A stretch of 64,000 bases of DNA from an uncultured Bacteroidia bacterium (GCA_903927965.1 CAIYPA010000348.1:1-64000); one strand, 5' to 3'; shown: positions 35,180-44,867, counted from the stretch's first letter. Translations and numbers: made by a program. The notes: a model not told the origin generated them from the letters alone.

Positions 35180-36574
35180 ATGTTAGACCAATCGACCATA
35201 TGTGCAATTTCGACCCCGCCAGGAACAGGGGGAATTGCGGTAATCCGTTTATCCGGTGAAGATGCATTTTTAATTGCCGACAAGGTTTACAGATCACCAG
35301 CGGAAAAGAAAAGATTAATAGATCAACCAGCGAACTCGCTTCATTTTGGTACAATAGTTTCGGAAGAGACTTTAGTTGACGAAGTTGTTGTCGGTCTTTT
35401 TAAAGCACCACACTCTTTTACAGGCGAAGATATTGTAGAAATTTCCTGTCATGGGTCTGTTTATATACAGCAGCAGATCCTACAGTTGTTAATTTCACAA
35501 GGTGCCAGACTTGCGCGGCCTGGTGAATTCACGCAAAGGGCATTTTTAAATAGGAAAATGGACCTCTCACAGGCTGAAGCTGTTGCGGATCTTATTGCAT
35601 CCGGGAATGCCGCTTCGCATAAACTGGCAATGACGCAAATGCGCGGTGGGTTTTCAAAAGAGATCCATCAATTAAGGGAAGAATTGTTGCGGTTCGCTGC
35701 CCTGGTCGAACTTGAGCTTGACTTTAGCGAAGAGGATGTTGAATTTGCAGATCGGAAGGCCCTGATTGAACTATCGACCCGTATTGGTACATTGCTCAAA
35801 AAACTCACCGATTCCTTTAAACTTGGAAACGTCATCAAAAACGGGATTCCGGTTGCCATTATCGGGGAAACCAATGTTGGAAAATCGACACTGTTAAACG
35901 CGCTGCTAAATGAAGAAAAGGCAATTGTATCCGAAATCCATGGCACCACCCGAGATGTTATAGAAGATGTTGTTAACATCGATGGGACACTTTTCCGTTT
36001 TGCCGACACTGCCGGCCTCCGCGAAACCAAAGATACCATTGAAACCATTGGGATCGGGCGGAGTTATCACCAGCTTGGAAAAGCCGAAATTGTATTGCTT
36101 GTTACAGATATCAGCGGGGATGTCAAACACATCTTTAACAGGATCTTACAAATAAGACAGAAAATTACGGGTCAGAAAGTAATCATTGTTGCCAATAAAG
36201 TCGATGTTGCTACCCAGGAGGCAATTACTCAGTTGTCGGAATTTTCACTTTTGTCAAACGAATCCCTTGTATTTATTGCGGCCAAAAGCAAAACAAACAT
36301 TGACCAGTTGATCGGAATGATGAAGCAGGCCCTCGATTTTAAATCGATTGGCACACAGGATATTGTAGTCTCGAATGTCCGCCATTTTGAAGCTTTGACC
36401 ATGGCACTTCAGGCAATCGAACGGATAATTGAAGGTTTAGGCTCTGGTATATCAGGCGATTTCCTTGCCCAGGACATCCGCGAGTGTCTCCACTACCTTG
36501 GGGAGATAACAGGTGAAATATCCACAGATGAGATCCTTGGGCATATTTTTAAGAATTTTTGCATAGGAAAGTAA
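35180..36574 (+). CDS. mnmE: tRNA uridine-5-carboxymethylaminomethyl modification GTPase MnmE
   Basis: Works with MnmG to modify U34 of several tRNAs. 464 residues: an N-terminal folate-binding domain (STICAISTPPGTGGIAVIRLSG), a helical domain, an inserted G domain with GETNVGKST at about 229-237, and the C-terminal CIGK whose cysteine is functionally important. All landmarks are intact. MnmG is not in the window. Confidence 0.97.
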   Translation: MLDQSTICAISTPPGTGGIAVIRLSGEDAFLIADKVYRSPAEKKRLIDQPANSLHFGTIVSEETLVDEVVVGLFKAPHSFTGEDIVEISCHGSVYIQQQILQLLISQGARLARPGEFTQRAFLNRKMDLSQAEAVADLIASGNAASHKLAMTQMRGGFSKEIHQLREELLRFAALVELELDFSEEDVEFADRKALIELSTRIGTLLKKLTDSFKLGNVIKNGIPVAIIGETNVGKSTLLNALLNEEKAIVSEIHGTTRDVIEDVVNIDGTLFRFADTAGLRETKDTIETIGIGRSYHQLGKAEIVLLVTDISGDVKHIFNRILQIRQKITGQKVIIVANKVDVATQEAITQLSEFSLLSNESLVFIAAKSKTNIDQLIGMMKQALDFKSIGTQDIVVSNVRHFEALTMALQAIERIIEGLGSGISGDFLAQDIRECLHYLGEITGEISTDEILGHIFKNFCIGK

Positions 36575-36642
36575 GTTTCAGATTATTGAAATAAAGTTAT
36601 TAAATCTATAATAATTCAGCTTTATACAAAAAACTAAATCCT

Positions 36643-37137
36643 ATGTTCGAAGACGATGATGAAGACGAAATTGGCATAGATCCAAGGGAACTGCCAATAT
36701 TTAAAAAGGGGAGGGAGATTTACGACCTGGTTTACCAAATCTGTGAACTGATCCCTGACGACAATGACCATTTGGCTTTCGTGAAAAGTGAGATGCTCAG
36801 CGATGCGAGGTTATTGACTGTCAAGGTGGCCGGGGCAGAAGCTGGTGGTCTGTACGACATTAGAATGGAAGCTGCTGCCATTATCCGTAAGGCGGCCCAT
36901 GATTTGAAGCTTCAAAACCATTCGTTGGAAATGTTTGGATTTGAGCATGTTGAGTATTTTATGATCGTGCGGGATTTGATTGAGGAGTACAGGTTGTTGT
37001 TTATTGATTGGGTCGCCTCGTTCGACAAGTGGAACTACATCACCGACCGCTGGGGTCTTTTCAATCCTCCCGGTGTTGGCCCCTTCGACCATGATCCTGA
37101 TGATGATATTCCATTTAATGGGTTTGACGAAGAATAG
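36643..37137 (+). CDS. Hypothetical acidic helical protein
   Basis: 164 residues, not recognised. Both ends are very acidic (FEDDDEDE at the start; DHDPDDDIPFNGFDEE at the end) around a predicted helical core (about 20-140) containing YDLVYQICELIPDD, EAAAIIRKAAHDLKLQ and YFMIVRDLIEEYRLLFIDWV. No signal peptide or TM. The helical bundle loosely recalls four-helix-bundle proteins of the 23S-rRNA intervening-sequence type, but I do not assign it. It follows mnmE by 68 nt and may share its transcript. Confidence 0.7.
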   Translation: MFEDDDEDEIGIDPRELPIFKKGREIYDLVYQICELIPDDNDHLAFVKSEMLSDARLLTVKVAGAEAGGLYDIRMEAAAIIRKAAHDLKLQNHSLEMFGFEHVEYFMIVRDLIEEYRLLFIDWVASFDKWNYITDRWGLFNPPGVGPFDHDPDDDIPFNGFDEE

Positions 37138-37154
37138 GCCTAATTCAATGAATC

Positions 37155-37198
37155 GCAATTCGCGAATTGCATATATTCCTAATCGGAATTCGGAATAT
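37155..37198. repeat. Pair of short palindromes downstream of the acidic protein gene
   Basis: GCAATTCGCGAATTGC (37155-37170) is a perfect 16-bp palindrome. ATATTCC (37173-37179) and GGAATAT (37192-37198) form a second stem. There is no T-run, so these are not standard terminators. Confidence 0.6.
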
Positions 37199-37203
37199 TT
37201 AAT

Positions 37204-37289
37204 AACCTGACCTCCGCGAAAATCTGCGAAATCTGTGGAAAAAAAGTTTCCCGCAGATTTCGCAGATTCTCGCAGATATTTAACAGGTT
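37204..37289. repeat. Imperfect inverted repeat of the CGCAGATTT type
   Basis: A left arm at about 37213-37240 (core AATCTGCGAAATCTG) faces a right arm at about 37248-37277 (core CAGATTTCGCAGATT). The outer pair AACCTG (37204-37209) and CAGGTT (37284-37289) extends the stem. From general knowledge such motifs are common dispersed hairpins in Bacteroidota genomes. Lies between the acidic protein gene and the convergent rtcB end. Confidence 0.65.
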
Positions 37290-37300
37290 ACAACTCTCCC

Positions 37301-38473
37301 TCATCCTTTGATTACCGCCAAAGGGCTCAATTCGACCAGTATATCCACAAGGTCACGCTGGTTTTCCATCACAACCTGAATATCCTTATAGGCTCCAGGG
37401 GCTTCGTCAAGATCTTTAAGGAAGCGGATGGAGTGGAGTATCCCCTGTTCATTGAGGTTGCAGATCTCCACTTCGAGATTAAGTTCACGCTGTGCCTGTT
37501 TCCGGCCAAGCGAACGCCCTGCCCCATGCGAACAGCTTTGGAAACTTTCAGCATTCCCTTTCCCACGGACAATATAGCTTTTTGTCCCTTGCGAACCAGG
37601 GATAATCCCGATCTCACCCTCCCTTGCACTTGTTGCACCCTTACGATGGACAATCACATTTGTCCAAAAATGGGATTCCCACCTGGCATAGTTATGGGCA
37701 ATATTGATAAAATCAATTTTTGTAAACTCCTCCCCCATCGCTTTTACAAACACCGATTTTATATTTTCCATCATCAGCTTACGGTTGGCAAAAGCAAAGT
37801 CAACGCAGTACTGCATTTCGGCAAAATAGTCCTTGGCCTCATGCGTTTCGATGGGCAAAAAGGCGAGGTCCATATTCTTTGTAACCGATGAATGCCACCT
37901 TTCGTTAAGCTGAGTGGCAATCCTGTTGTAATGGTCGGCTACCTTTAAGCCAATGTTCCGGCTGCCCGAATGGACCATCACCCAGATATGGCCATCGGAC
38001 CCTTTCTGGATTTCGATAAAATGGTTACCGCCACCCAATGTCCCGATCTGTTTTTTAGCAGCCGTATATTGCCTCTTGACTACCCCATTTTCAGGTACAT
38101 GTTCGAGAGAAGGCATCAGGTTTTCGTCCTGTGCCTTATCATGATGGTCGAATCCAAGTGGAACCAATTCCCTTATTCGGGACATGACCTGCTTAATTTC
38201 ATCAATGTTGATTCCTGTCAATGAAGTCTTTATGGCACACATGCCACAACCGATATCGACACCGACTGCATTAGGGACAATGACACCCTGAGTTGCCAGG
38301 ACACCGCCAATTGGCATTCCATAACCCTGATGGCAGTCTGGCATAAGGGCAACATGTTTGAATACAAACGGCAGGTTTGCAAGATTTCGGGCCTGCTGAA
38401 TTGCTGTAGGTTCCACATCGTTCAACCAAATTTTTATAGGGACTTTGCAACCCTCTGTAATTACCTGTATCAT
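37301..38473 (-). CDS. rtcB: RNA-splicing ligase RtcB
   Basis: GTP-dependent ligase joining 2',3'-cyclic phosphate or 3'-phosphate RNA ends to 5'-OH ends; used in RNA repair. 390 residues. Metal and nucleotide motifs are intact: GVDIGCGMCAIKT (metal-binding Cys), GGGNHFIEIQ, and SHGAGRSLGRKQA containing the guanylylated His. Divergent from a WYL-domain regulator with a palindrome between them. No RtcA, archease or RtcR gene is seen in the window. Confidence 0.95.
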   Translation of the reverse strand: MIQVITEGCKVPIKIWLNDVEPTAIQQARNLANLPFVFKHVALMPDCHQGYGMPIGGVLATQGVIVPNAVGVDIGCGMCAIKTSLTGINIDEIKQVMSRIRELVPLGFDHHDKAQDENLMPSLEHVPENGVVKRQYTAAKKQIGTLGGGNHFIEIQKGSDGHIWVMVHSGSRNIGLKVADHYNRIATQLNERWHSSVTKNMDLAFLPIETHEAKDYFAEMQYCVDFAFANRKLMMENIKSVFVKAMGEEFTKIDFINIAHNYARWESHFWTNVIVHRKGATSAREGEIGIIPGSQGTKSYIVRGKGNAESFQSCSHGAGRSLGRKQAQRELNLEVEICNLNEQGILHSIRFLKDLDEAPGAYKDIQVVMENQRDLVDILVELSPLAVIKG

Positions 38474-38586
38474 AATATATTAATGTATTCATAAATTCGA
38501 AGCCGAAAAAATAGTTTTTAGCAAAAGCTCAATATCTTTTAATTCCAGGAACTTCTTTGTAATTTATGCTGCAAAGATGAAATACT

Positions 38587-38609
38587 ACTGCGCAACCTTT
38601 TTGCGCAGT
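38587..38609. promoter_or_regulatory. Perfect inverted repeat between rtcB and the WYL regulator, candidate operator
   Basis: ACTGCGCAA (38587-38595), a 5-nt spacer, then TTGCGCAGT (38601-38609): 9-bp arms without mismatch. No T-run follows, so it is not a terminator. It covers the -33 area of the regulator's promoter and lies 114 nt before the rtcB ATG. Likely bound by the adjacent WYL protein (inference). Confidence 0.6.
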
Positions 38610-38615
38610 TACAAA

Positions 38616-38633
38616 TATTTTTGTTTATTTTTG
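38616..38633 (+). promoter_or_regulatory. Two overlapping-range -7 elements for the WYL regulator
   Basis: TATTTTTG occurs twice (38616-38623 and 38626-38633), just before the ATG at 38644. The second has TTTG (38600-38603) 22 nt upstream, inside the right arm of the palindrome, so operator occupancy would block the promoter. Confidence 0.4.
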
Positions 38634-38643
38634 AAAAAAAACG

Positions 38644-39666
38644 ATGCCGGTCAACAGGAATGCTTTAATCAGGTACAAAACAATCGATTTATGCCTTCAG
38701 AACAGGTACAGAAAATGGACTTTGGACGACCTGGTCGAAGCCTGTTCTGAAAGTCTGTACGAATATGAAGGGATAAAGAAAGGGGTGAGCAGAAGAACTG
38801 TTCAACTCGACATCCAACTGATGAGGAGCGACAAACTGGGTTACAATGCCCCTATCGTTGTAAGGGATAAGAAATTCTATTCTTATGAAGATCAAAGATA
38901 CAGCATCATGAATATCCCGGTATCGGAAAATGACCTGAACAAATTGATGGAAACCGTTGATTTCCTCAAACAATTTAAGGGCTTCTCCTATTTCAGGGAG
39001 CTATACACAGTGGTCCAAAAGTTGGAAGACCACGTTTATTCAAAGAAGATCAAAAGGAAACCAGTTATTGATTTTGAGAGGAACGACAATCTGAAAGGGC
39101 TTGAATTCCTTGAAACCCTTTATCAATCTATCATCAGAAAGAATATCATCGATGTGACCTATCAATCATTTAATGCCAGGCAGGCGCATACTTTCCCATT
39201 TTATCCTTATTTACTCAAAGAATTCAGGAACAGGTGGTTTTTGATCGGGTCCAAAAACAATACCCGTCCCTTGCTGAATCTGGCCATTGACAGGATCTAT
39301 GATGTCAAAAGGACTGAAAAGACATTCACCGAAAACCAAGAATTTGATGCAGAATGTTATTTTAAAGATGTGATCGGTGTCACAGTCAGCCCGGATATCG
39401 AGGCTGAAACCATAATTTTGTTTGTTTACAGGAAACATGCACCCTATGTTTTGACGAAACCATTTCATCACTCACAAAAACTGATTTCCAGGGATGAACA
39501 AGGAATTACAATTTCGTTGATAGTGCAGCACAATTTTGAACTGGAGAAAGATATCCTTGGTTTGGGAGATGGTATTGTTGTCATTTCCCCGGAAAGGCTT
39601 AAAAGAAATATATTCAACAGGTTAAATAAAGCCACCGATCAATACCAATCAATAAATAAGCCTTAA
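38644..39666 (+). CDS. WYL-domain transcriptional regulator
   Basis: 340 residues: an N-terminal winged-helix-like part (about 1-75, YKTIDLCLQ and SRRTVQLDIQLM), a helical linker and a WYL domain (about 165-250, IIDVTYQSFNARQAHTFPFYPYLLKEFRNRWFLIGS), then a C-terminal WCX-like extension. WYL proteins are known to sense nucleic acid or nucleotide ligands in several systems. Position suggests it controls rtcB and itself. The 3' end overlaps the convergent TonB receptor frame by 18 nt. Confidence 0.88.
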   Translation: MPVNRNALIRYKTIDLCLQNRYRKWTLDDLVEACSESLYEYEGIKKGVSRRTVQLDIQLMRSDKLGYNAPIVVRDKKFYSYEDQRYSIMNIPVSENDLNKLMETVDFLKQFKGFSYFRELYTVVQKLEDHVYSKKIKRKPVIDFERNDNLKGLEFLETLYQSIIRKNIIDVTYQSFNARQAHTFPFYPYLLKEFRNRWFLIGSKNNTRPLLNLAIDRIYDVKRTEKTFTENQEFDAECYFKDVIGVTVSPDIEAETIILFVYRKHAPYVLTKPFHHSQKLISRDEQGITISLIVQHNFELEKDILGLGDGIVVISPERLKRNIFNRLNKATDQYQSINKP

Positions 39667-42220
39667 TGATACCCGCGGGGAAAATGGGAGAGCCTCTGAA
39701 TAAATGTTTATCGAACTCGATTGGTCAACAGGTACCCTCTCAAAATTTGAATACCTGATATTCTGTGAATTAAAAAGGTTCAGGATAGACACACCTGTTT
39801 CACATGCCACCATTTTTAAATTAAACCGATAATTAACAGCCACATCCATCCGATTGTAATCAGGTTGAATATAGGTTGGATTGGAAAATGTTCCTGTACT
39901 CAATGGGAAACCGGAACCATAAACGTAGTTTGCGGAAAAATTGAATTTTTTAATATTAAACAAAACGGCAGCTTTTACTTCATGTCGTTGATCCTGGGGC
40001 GATATACGGTAATTGTTGTTCGGGTAATAGGAAAAACGTTCTTCTGTTTTGCTCAATGTATAAGAAACCCATGCAGAATGGCCCTTATAGTCTTTTTTTT
40101 ATGAAGAAGTCGAGCCCATAACTCCTACCTTCCCCTTTATATATCAAATCCTTAAACCGTTGGTTCCTATTGATGAAACGTGTCATTCCGTCGGTGTGCT
40201 TAAAATAAGCTTCAAGACTGATCGTTAAATCATTTTTGTGATAGGAACCTCCGGCAACCCAGTGAACTGCTTTAAGGACTGGTATATCTTTGTTGTTGCA
40301 TGACGTCCAGAAATAACGGTAATTTCCGAGGTCATCGACCACTGAACTTTTGGTGATAAACTGGTTGTAAATTCCCCAGGCTGCATTGAATTTTGTGGAT
40401 TCACTGAGATTCACACTTGTTGAAACCCGCGGCTGAAGATACAATTGACCCAGGTTAAAGGGGTAATCGGCACGAAATCCCAATTTAATATCAATACCTC
40501 CCGACAAAGTAAGATGATCCTGCAAATATCCATTAGCCCTGGAGACCAATGTTTTTAAATTTGTCTGGTTAATCCCGGCAGAATCGGCACGTAAAAGGAC
40601 ATCGTTCATTTCGTATCCAATCCCCACTTCAAGTAGATGTGACTTATTGATGGTTATATAATTATCTACGCGAGCTGTGGACTCCGCAATCCTGTTGTGG
40701 GTAAGATTATCGTGTTTGACAATCACATCACTGCTTGCATTATTATTAATATATTGCTGTATATCAGATAAATCTGTTTCAAGTGAAGACCAGGAAGTTG
40801 AAAAATTGGTTATGTTGCCATTTTTCCAGGTTCGGCCATAGAAACTTGAGGCCCCAAACTGATAATTATTCTCTGAATTGATTTTAAAAAGGCTTCTGGT
40901 CGTTCCCAAATGGTTAATTGTATATTTAAACCGGTCCTCCCCTCCCAATAAACTGATATAAAAAAGCTCCCCACTATCGGAACGGGCCGTGAACTTTAAA
41001 TTGGCATCGCGGTAATTGTAATCGGGAAAAACCGTATAGTCGATATTGGGTCTTGATTTACTGGTTATAGCCTCCTGATTTTGACTGTTGCCAATCCCCA
41101 TATTTTTGTTGTTGTAAAGATTGTAATAAGTCTGACGAAAAGACATCAACAGTGAGCTATTTTTCCAGAGGGGAACTTCCGCCATTCCATTCAATGTTAC
41201 ATTGTTAATGTTTAGGTTAATAGATGGTTTTGATGTACTGCCCGATTTCCCCGCAATTCGCACAATTCCACCGATACGGTCACCATAAGTTACGTCATAA
41301 CCTCCCTTAAAAACCTCTATTTCTTTGGCAATCAATGGATTTACTGCATCTATATCGTCATTGAAACTTTTTAAACCCCAGATTGTAAAACCATCGAGAA
41401 GTATTTGACTATGACCTTCGTAAGCACCCCAGATGATCAGTCCATTTGATTGTTCGCTTGCTGCAAGGATTCCTGGCATTAACCTCAAGAGCGTAAAAAC
41501 TGAATTGTCATCATTTCCAGATAAATATCTAGCTATCAAATGGTTGATCTTCATAGTGCCAGGTTTATTACCGATCTGGGTGGACCTGTCTGTGGTCTTG
41601 TCCTTTATTACAATTTCGCCAATACCAATTCTTGAAGGGGTTAAATACAATTGATGGTTTATTCCTGCCACCAGAACTGTATCGATTTTATAATATCCTA
41701 AATGTGAAACATTTACTTTAAAGATACTGTCGCCGGCACTAAAATAGGAGAAACTCCCTTTCTGATCAGAAAAGATGATTCGGTTATTTACAAAAATATG
41801 GGAAAAGGGAAGTGCTTCATTTGATTGGGCTTCCACAATCTGGCCAAACAAAATATAGTTCTTTGGTAAAACTTGTTTTTTTTCAGGAAGTATCATAAAA
41901 ACATCACCATGCTTCCTGTATGTTAGTGGTAATCCTGAAATCAAGGATTGGATCGCTTCCTCCGGAGAGTCATATTTATGGTTGATGGATCGGTTGAATT
42001 GTGAAAGTAAATGGTCATTAAAGGAAAATTGAAGCCTGTATTTGTCGCGCAAATCAATTAATATTTTATTTAAAGGCGTATTATTCGACACTATTTCAAC
42101 AGGTTCCGAAAAACAGGTCAAAACAGGAAGAAAAAAAAATATAATGGAAAGAAGATACCGCCGCTTCACGCTAAACCAAATATTAATTGACCAGAAATTC
42201 GCTTCCTGATTTGGCTTCAA
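39649..42220 (-). pseudogene. TonB-dependent receptor with STN domain, frameshifted in an A8 tract
   Basis: Two frames make one receptor. 42220-40085 encodes 711 residues: signal anchor, STN domain (about 45-110), regulatory-like beta-sandwich (NYILFGQIVEAQSNEALPF), plug (ILLDGFTIWG, VFKGGYDVTYGDRIGGIVRI) and most of the barrel, stopping at FFIKKRL. The barrel continues in another frame to 39649, ending in a terminal strand SPRVSLRLIY. Dropping one A from the A8 run at 40093-40100 joins them as FFIKKDYKGHSAWVSYTLSK, giving about 860 residues. It could be a sequencing error, a phase-variable tract, transcriptional slippage or a real loss. It belongs to the sigma/FecR cassette upstream; substrate unknown. 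Confidence 0.85.
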
Positions 42221-43040
42221 ATGTAAGACCTAAGGAGGTGCAAACCAAATCCAATACCTCTTTTTGTGATAATGTTTTTGAAAAATTTCCCGTATAGGTA
42301 AGTTTAGTATCGCCCCTAAAAACAACCTTAACATTGTATTGTCTTTCGATCTCCTGAATTACTGAAATGACCGACGATCCAGTAAAGATGAACATATTGT
42401 CACGCCACGATTTGACCAGAAGGGAATTTATGCCCTGGACAAATTGTAAAATTCCATCATCATTAATAAAAGCCTGTTCATCAGGACTTAACAATACCGC
42501 CTGTTTATTTTCACTTGAAACAACCCGAACTTTTCCTGTAAAACAGGTCACGTTATAATCATTGTTACGCGAATAGATATTAAAACTCGTCCCCAACACA
42601 GTTGTTTCACCTTTCTGAGAAAGAACAGAAAACCGGTTGCCACTTGTAACCTTGAAAAAAGCTTCGCCGTCCAACGAAATATTCCTGGCGATTTTATACC
42701 AGTAAGGATGATAAGTTACTTTAGTCTGTGCATTTAATTCGATGTATGAACTATCGGGCAAATAAAATGAAAAATGCTGTCCAGCCGGGCAATCAACAGT
42801 TTTGGTATATAACCTTAAAAAGGCGGTCAAGCTCATTAAAATAACGAGAGAAGCAGCAATGGATAAGCGGAAAAAATGGACAAGCACAACTCTTTTTAAT
42901 TGGGGTTGAGGACTTTGGATCTGAGCCATCAGCCTGTTCCATACTTCCTCTTTTGAGACCTGGTAATGCAGCTCAATCTCAGGGAATATCTGCCCATGAT
43001 CATTTTCAGAAAAATCAATTTTAAAATCTCTCTTATTCAT
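42183..43040 (-). CDS. FecR-family anti-sigma factor / signal transducer
   Basis: 285 residues: a cytoplasmic N-terminus (about 1-50), one TM helix (about 52-77), a periplasmic FecR domain (FSFYLPDSSYIELNAQTKVTYHP, ISLDGEAFFKVT, TTVLGTSFNIYS) and a C-terminal STN-like DUF4974 region (SVIQEIERQYNVKVVFRG). It transmits receptor occupancy to the sigma factor. It starts directly after the sigma stop codon (TAA-ATG, no gap) and overlaps the receptor start by 38 nt. Confidence 0.93.
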   Translation of the reverse strand: MNKRDFKIDFSENDHGQIFPEIELHYQVSKEEVWNRLMAQIQSPQPQLKRVVLVHFFRLSIAASLVILMSLTAFLRLYTKTVDCPAGQHFSFYLPDSSYIELNAQTKVTYHPYWYKIARNISLDGEAFFKVTSGNRFSVLSQKGETTVLGTSFNIYSRNNDYNVTCFTGKVRVVSSENKQAVLLSPDEQAFINDDGILQFVQGINSLLVKSWRDNMFIFTGSSVISVIQEIERQYNVKVVFRGDTKLTYTGNFSKTLSQKEVLDLVCTSLGLTFEAKSGSEFLVN

Positions 43041-43526
43041 TTAGTTAGTTATTGCCTTTCTTAAGTATTCGAGTGCATTTTTCATTCGTTTTTCAACAGC
43101 TTTAATGCTTATTCCTACGTTATCAGCAATCTCGTAATATTTCAATCCATCCATCCTACTTAAAAGAAACACTGTCCTTTGCTTTTCTGGCAGGCTTTCA
43201 AGTGCGTTTTCATAGTTTTTCACCAGCTCTTTATAGTGCAATATGTCTGCCGGGCTTTCGCTTAATTCTTCAGAAATTATTCTAGCCTTGTAGTTTTTAA
43301 CAACCTTGTGCTTCCGTAAATTTGTAATCAAGATATCTCCCGCGATTTTATAAAGCAATGCTTTAATGTTTGAAGTCTCAAATTCGGCAACTTTTTCCCA
43401 CAATTTTAAAAAAGTCTCCTGTGCAACATCGGTCGCCAGGTCCTTATCCCCCGACCGATAATATATGTAGTTCCGAACACCCTCAAAATGACTGTCAAAT
43501 ATATTTTTAAATTCTTCCCGTGTCAA
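43041..43526 (-). CDS. ECF sigma factor of the surface-signalling cassette
   Basis: 161 residues, sigma-70 regions 2 and 4 only: DVAQETFLKLWEKVAEFE in region 2 and LPEKQRTVFLLSRMDGLKYYEIADNVGISIKAVEKRM in region 4, typical of Bacteroidota FecI-like sigma factors. First gene of a sigma-FecR-receptor operon, which should switch on the receptor when its ligand is bound. Distinct from the sigma factor at 11171. Confidence 0.93.
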   Translation of the reverse strand: MTREEFKNIFDSHFEGVRNYIYYRSGDKDLATDVAQETFLKLWEKVAEFETSNIKALLYKIAGDILITNLRKHKVVKNYKARIISEELSESPADILHYKELVKNYENALESLPEKQRTVFLLSRMDGLKYYEIADNVGISIKAVEKRMKNALEYLRKAITN

Positions 43527-43620
43527 AATTGTAATTGCTTTATAAGGACACGAATATATAAATATTTATTTATTTTCAAAGAACCTAAAATCCTAATTAA
43601 ACAACCATCAAAAAAAGATT

Positions 43621-44655
43621 TCAAGCACGATTATTCCTATGGTGAAAAATAGGAATAAATTTCCTTTCAGGATTGTTAACCGATTGATTTGTAAATTGAT
43701 ATTTTACAGACCTGGGACTCATCCAGGTATCCTGAACCAGTGCATTGGAATAATACTGAAGAAGCCGTCCATAAATTAATGTAGCAGTGGCCAGTCTTTT
43801 ATTGAAAAAGAAAATCAGCCCAAGAATTGCAGGTATTAATCCCGACAGAAGATTGTTCAATATCAGGAAGGTCTGCATAAATACCTGCCTTAAACCCTTC
43901 TCATGCATCGAAACATACTCGTGTTTTGAGATGTTCACTTCAGTTTTGGTGAGAGCCGTTACTTCAATGTTGGCACGTGAAGATCCTCCATGGTCGTGTA
44001 CAACAGAGACATTTTTAAGAAGATAAATTTGCCCACCCAATTCTTTGGCCCGATAACAGAAATCAATATCTTCGGAATACATCCAAAATCGCTCGTTCCA
44101 GCCACCAATTTTATTAAAACTTGATTTACTGATCATTAGCACAGAACCAGAAACCCATTCAGGAAATATGAAACGGTCGGTCTGATACGGTGCAAAATTT
44201 ATATTAAACAATTTTGCCAAAGCTCTTGACCATCCTGTTAAGGAAAAAGGGGATGGGAAAACACCATAAGGTTTGTCTTCTTTTCCATTTTCAGTAAACT
44301 GCCGACACGAAATAATTGAGTTTGCTTTACCAACCCTGGCTTGATCCAACATTGTGAACAGGGCTTTTTCAGTAACAACTGTATCTGGATTTAAAAATAA
44401 AAGATATTTGCCTTTGGCAAAGGCAGACCCTAAATTACAACCGTTGGCAAACCCATAGTTTCCCATATTTGCAATAAAACTGAATCCAGGGTATAACATC
44501 CGATATTCAGGCAATTTATTATCCCTGGAATCATTGTCCACAACAATCACCTCAAAAGCAAAATTGGTCTCCGGTATTGTAGCCAACGAATTGAGACAAG
44601 CTGAGAGCTTATCCCAGCAACGATAATTTACAATAACTATTGATAAGTCTTTCAC
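43621..44655 (-). CDS. Family 2 glycosyltransferase
   Basis: 344 residues with a GT-A fold. The N-terminus LSIVIVNYRCWDKLSACLNSL and VIVVDNDSRDN, and the DxD-like NPDTVV, are typical of rhamnosyl-/galactofuranosyl-type GT2 enzymes. WVSGSVLMISKSSFNKIGGWNERFWMYSEDIDFCYRAKELG is the acceptor-side signature. One or two hydrophobic helices near residues 265-290 suggest membrane attachment. It stands outside any polysaccharide cluster, so the acceptor is unknown. Confidence 0.9.
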   Translation of the reverse strand: MKDLSIVIVNYRCWDKLSACLNSLATIPETNFAFEVIVVDNDSRDNKLPEYRMLYPGFSFIANMGNYGFANGCNLGSAFAKGKYLLFLNPDTVVTEKALFTMLDQARVGKANSIISCRQFTENGKEDKPYGVFPSPFSLTGWSRALAKLFNINFAPYQTDRFIFPEWVSGSVLMISKSSFNKIGGWNERFWMYSEDIDFCYRAKELGGQIYLLKNVSVVHDHGGSSRANIEVTALTKTEVNISKHEYVSMHEKGLRQVFMQTFLILNNLLSGLIPAILGLIFFFNKRLATATLIYGRLLQYYSNALVQDTWMSPRSVKYQFTNQSVNNPERKFIPIFHHRNNRA

Positions 44656-44805
44656 AATATTCTTGTGTTTACTGGATTAATCAAGACACCCTGATAATTA
44701 AACTCAATTAATTGAAACTAAAATAACTTATTGAGTCCCTCTGGGTTTGTTGTCTTTATACCGCATCACAAGATTTGTACCCTACCGGAAAAATGGAAAT
44801 ATGTT

Positions 44806-44867
44806 GAAATAAATAGAAATAAGGAGGGTTACGAAATAAATAGAAGTATTTTGAAATAAATGAAAAT
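44806..44867. repeat. Three A-rich 15-bp near-repeats in the gap 44656-45019
   Basis: GAAATAAATAGAAAT (44806-44820), GAAATAAATAGAAGT (44833-44847) and GAAATAAATGAAAAT (44853-44867). The rest of this gap is AT-rich without a supported gene, apart from the terminator at 44913-44961. Confidence 0.6.

Noticed and set aside
37235-37891. 218-codon plus-strand frame
   Set aside because: Antisense shadow of rtcB, whose motifs on the minus strand are unambiguous.
38587-38609. Palindrome as an rtcB or upstream terminator
   Set aside because: No T-run on either side and it lies in a divergent gap, so an operator is more likely.
40093-40100. Programmed -1 ribosomal frameshift at the A8 tract
   Set aside because: The rejoined frame needs one base skipped (+1 sense), not -1; slippage or mutation fits better.
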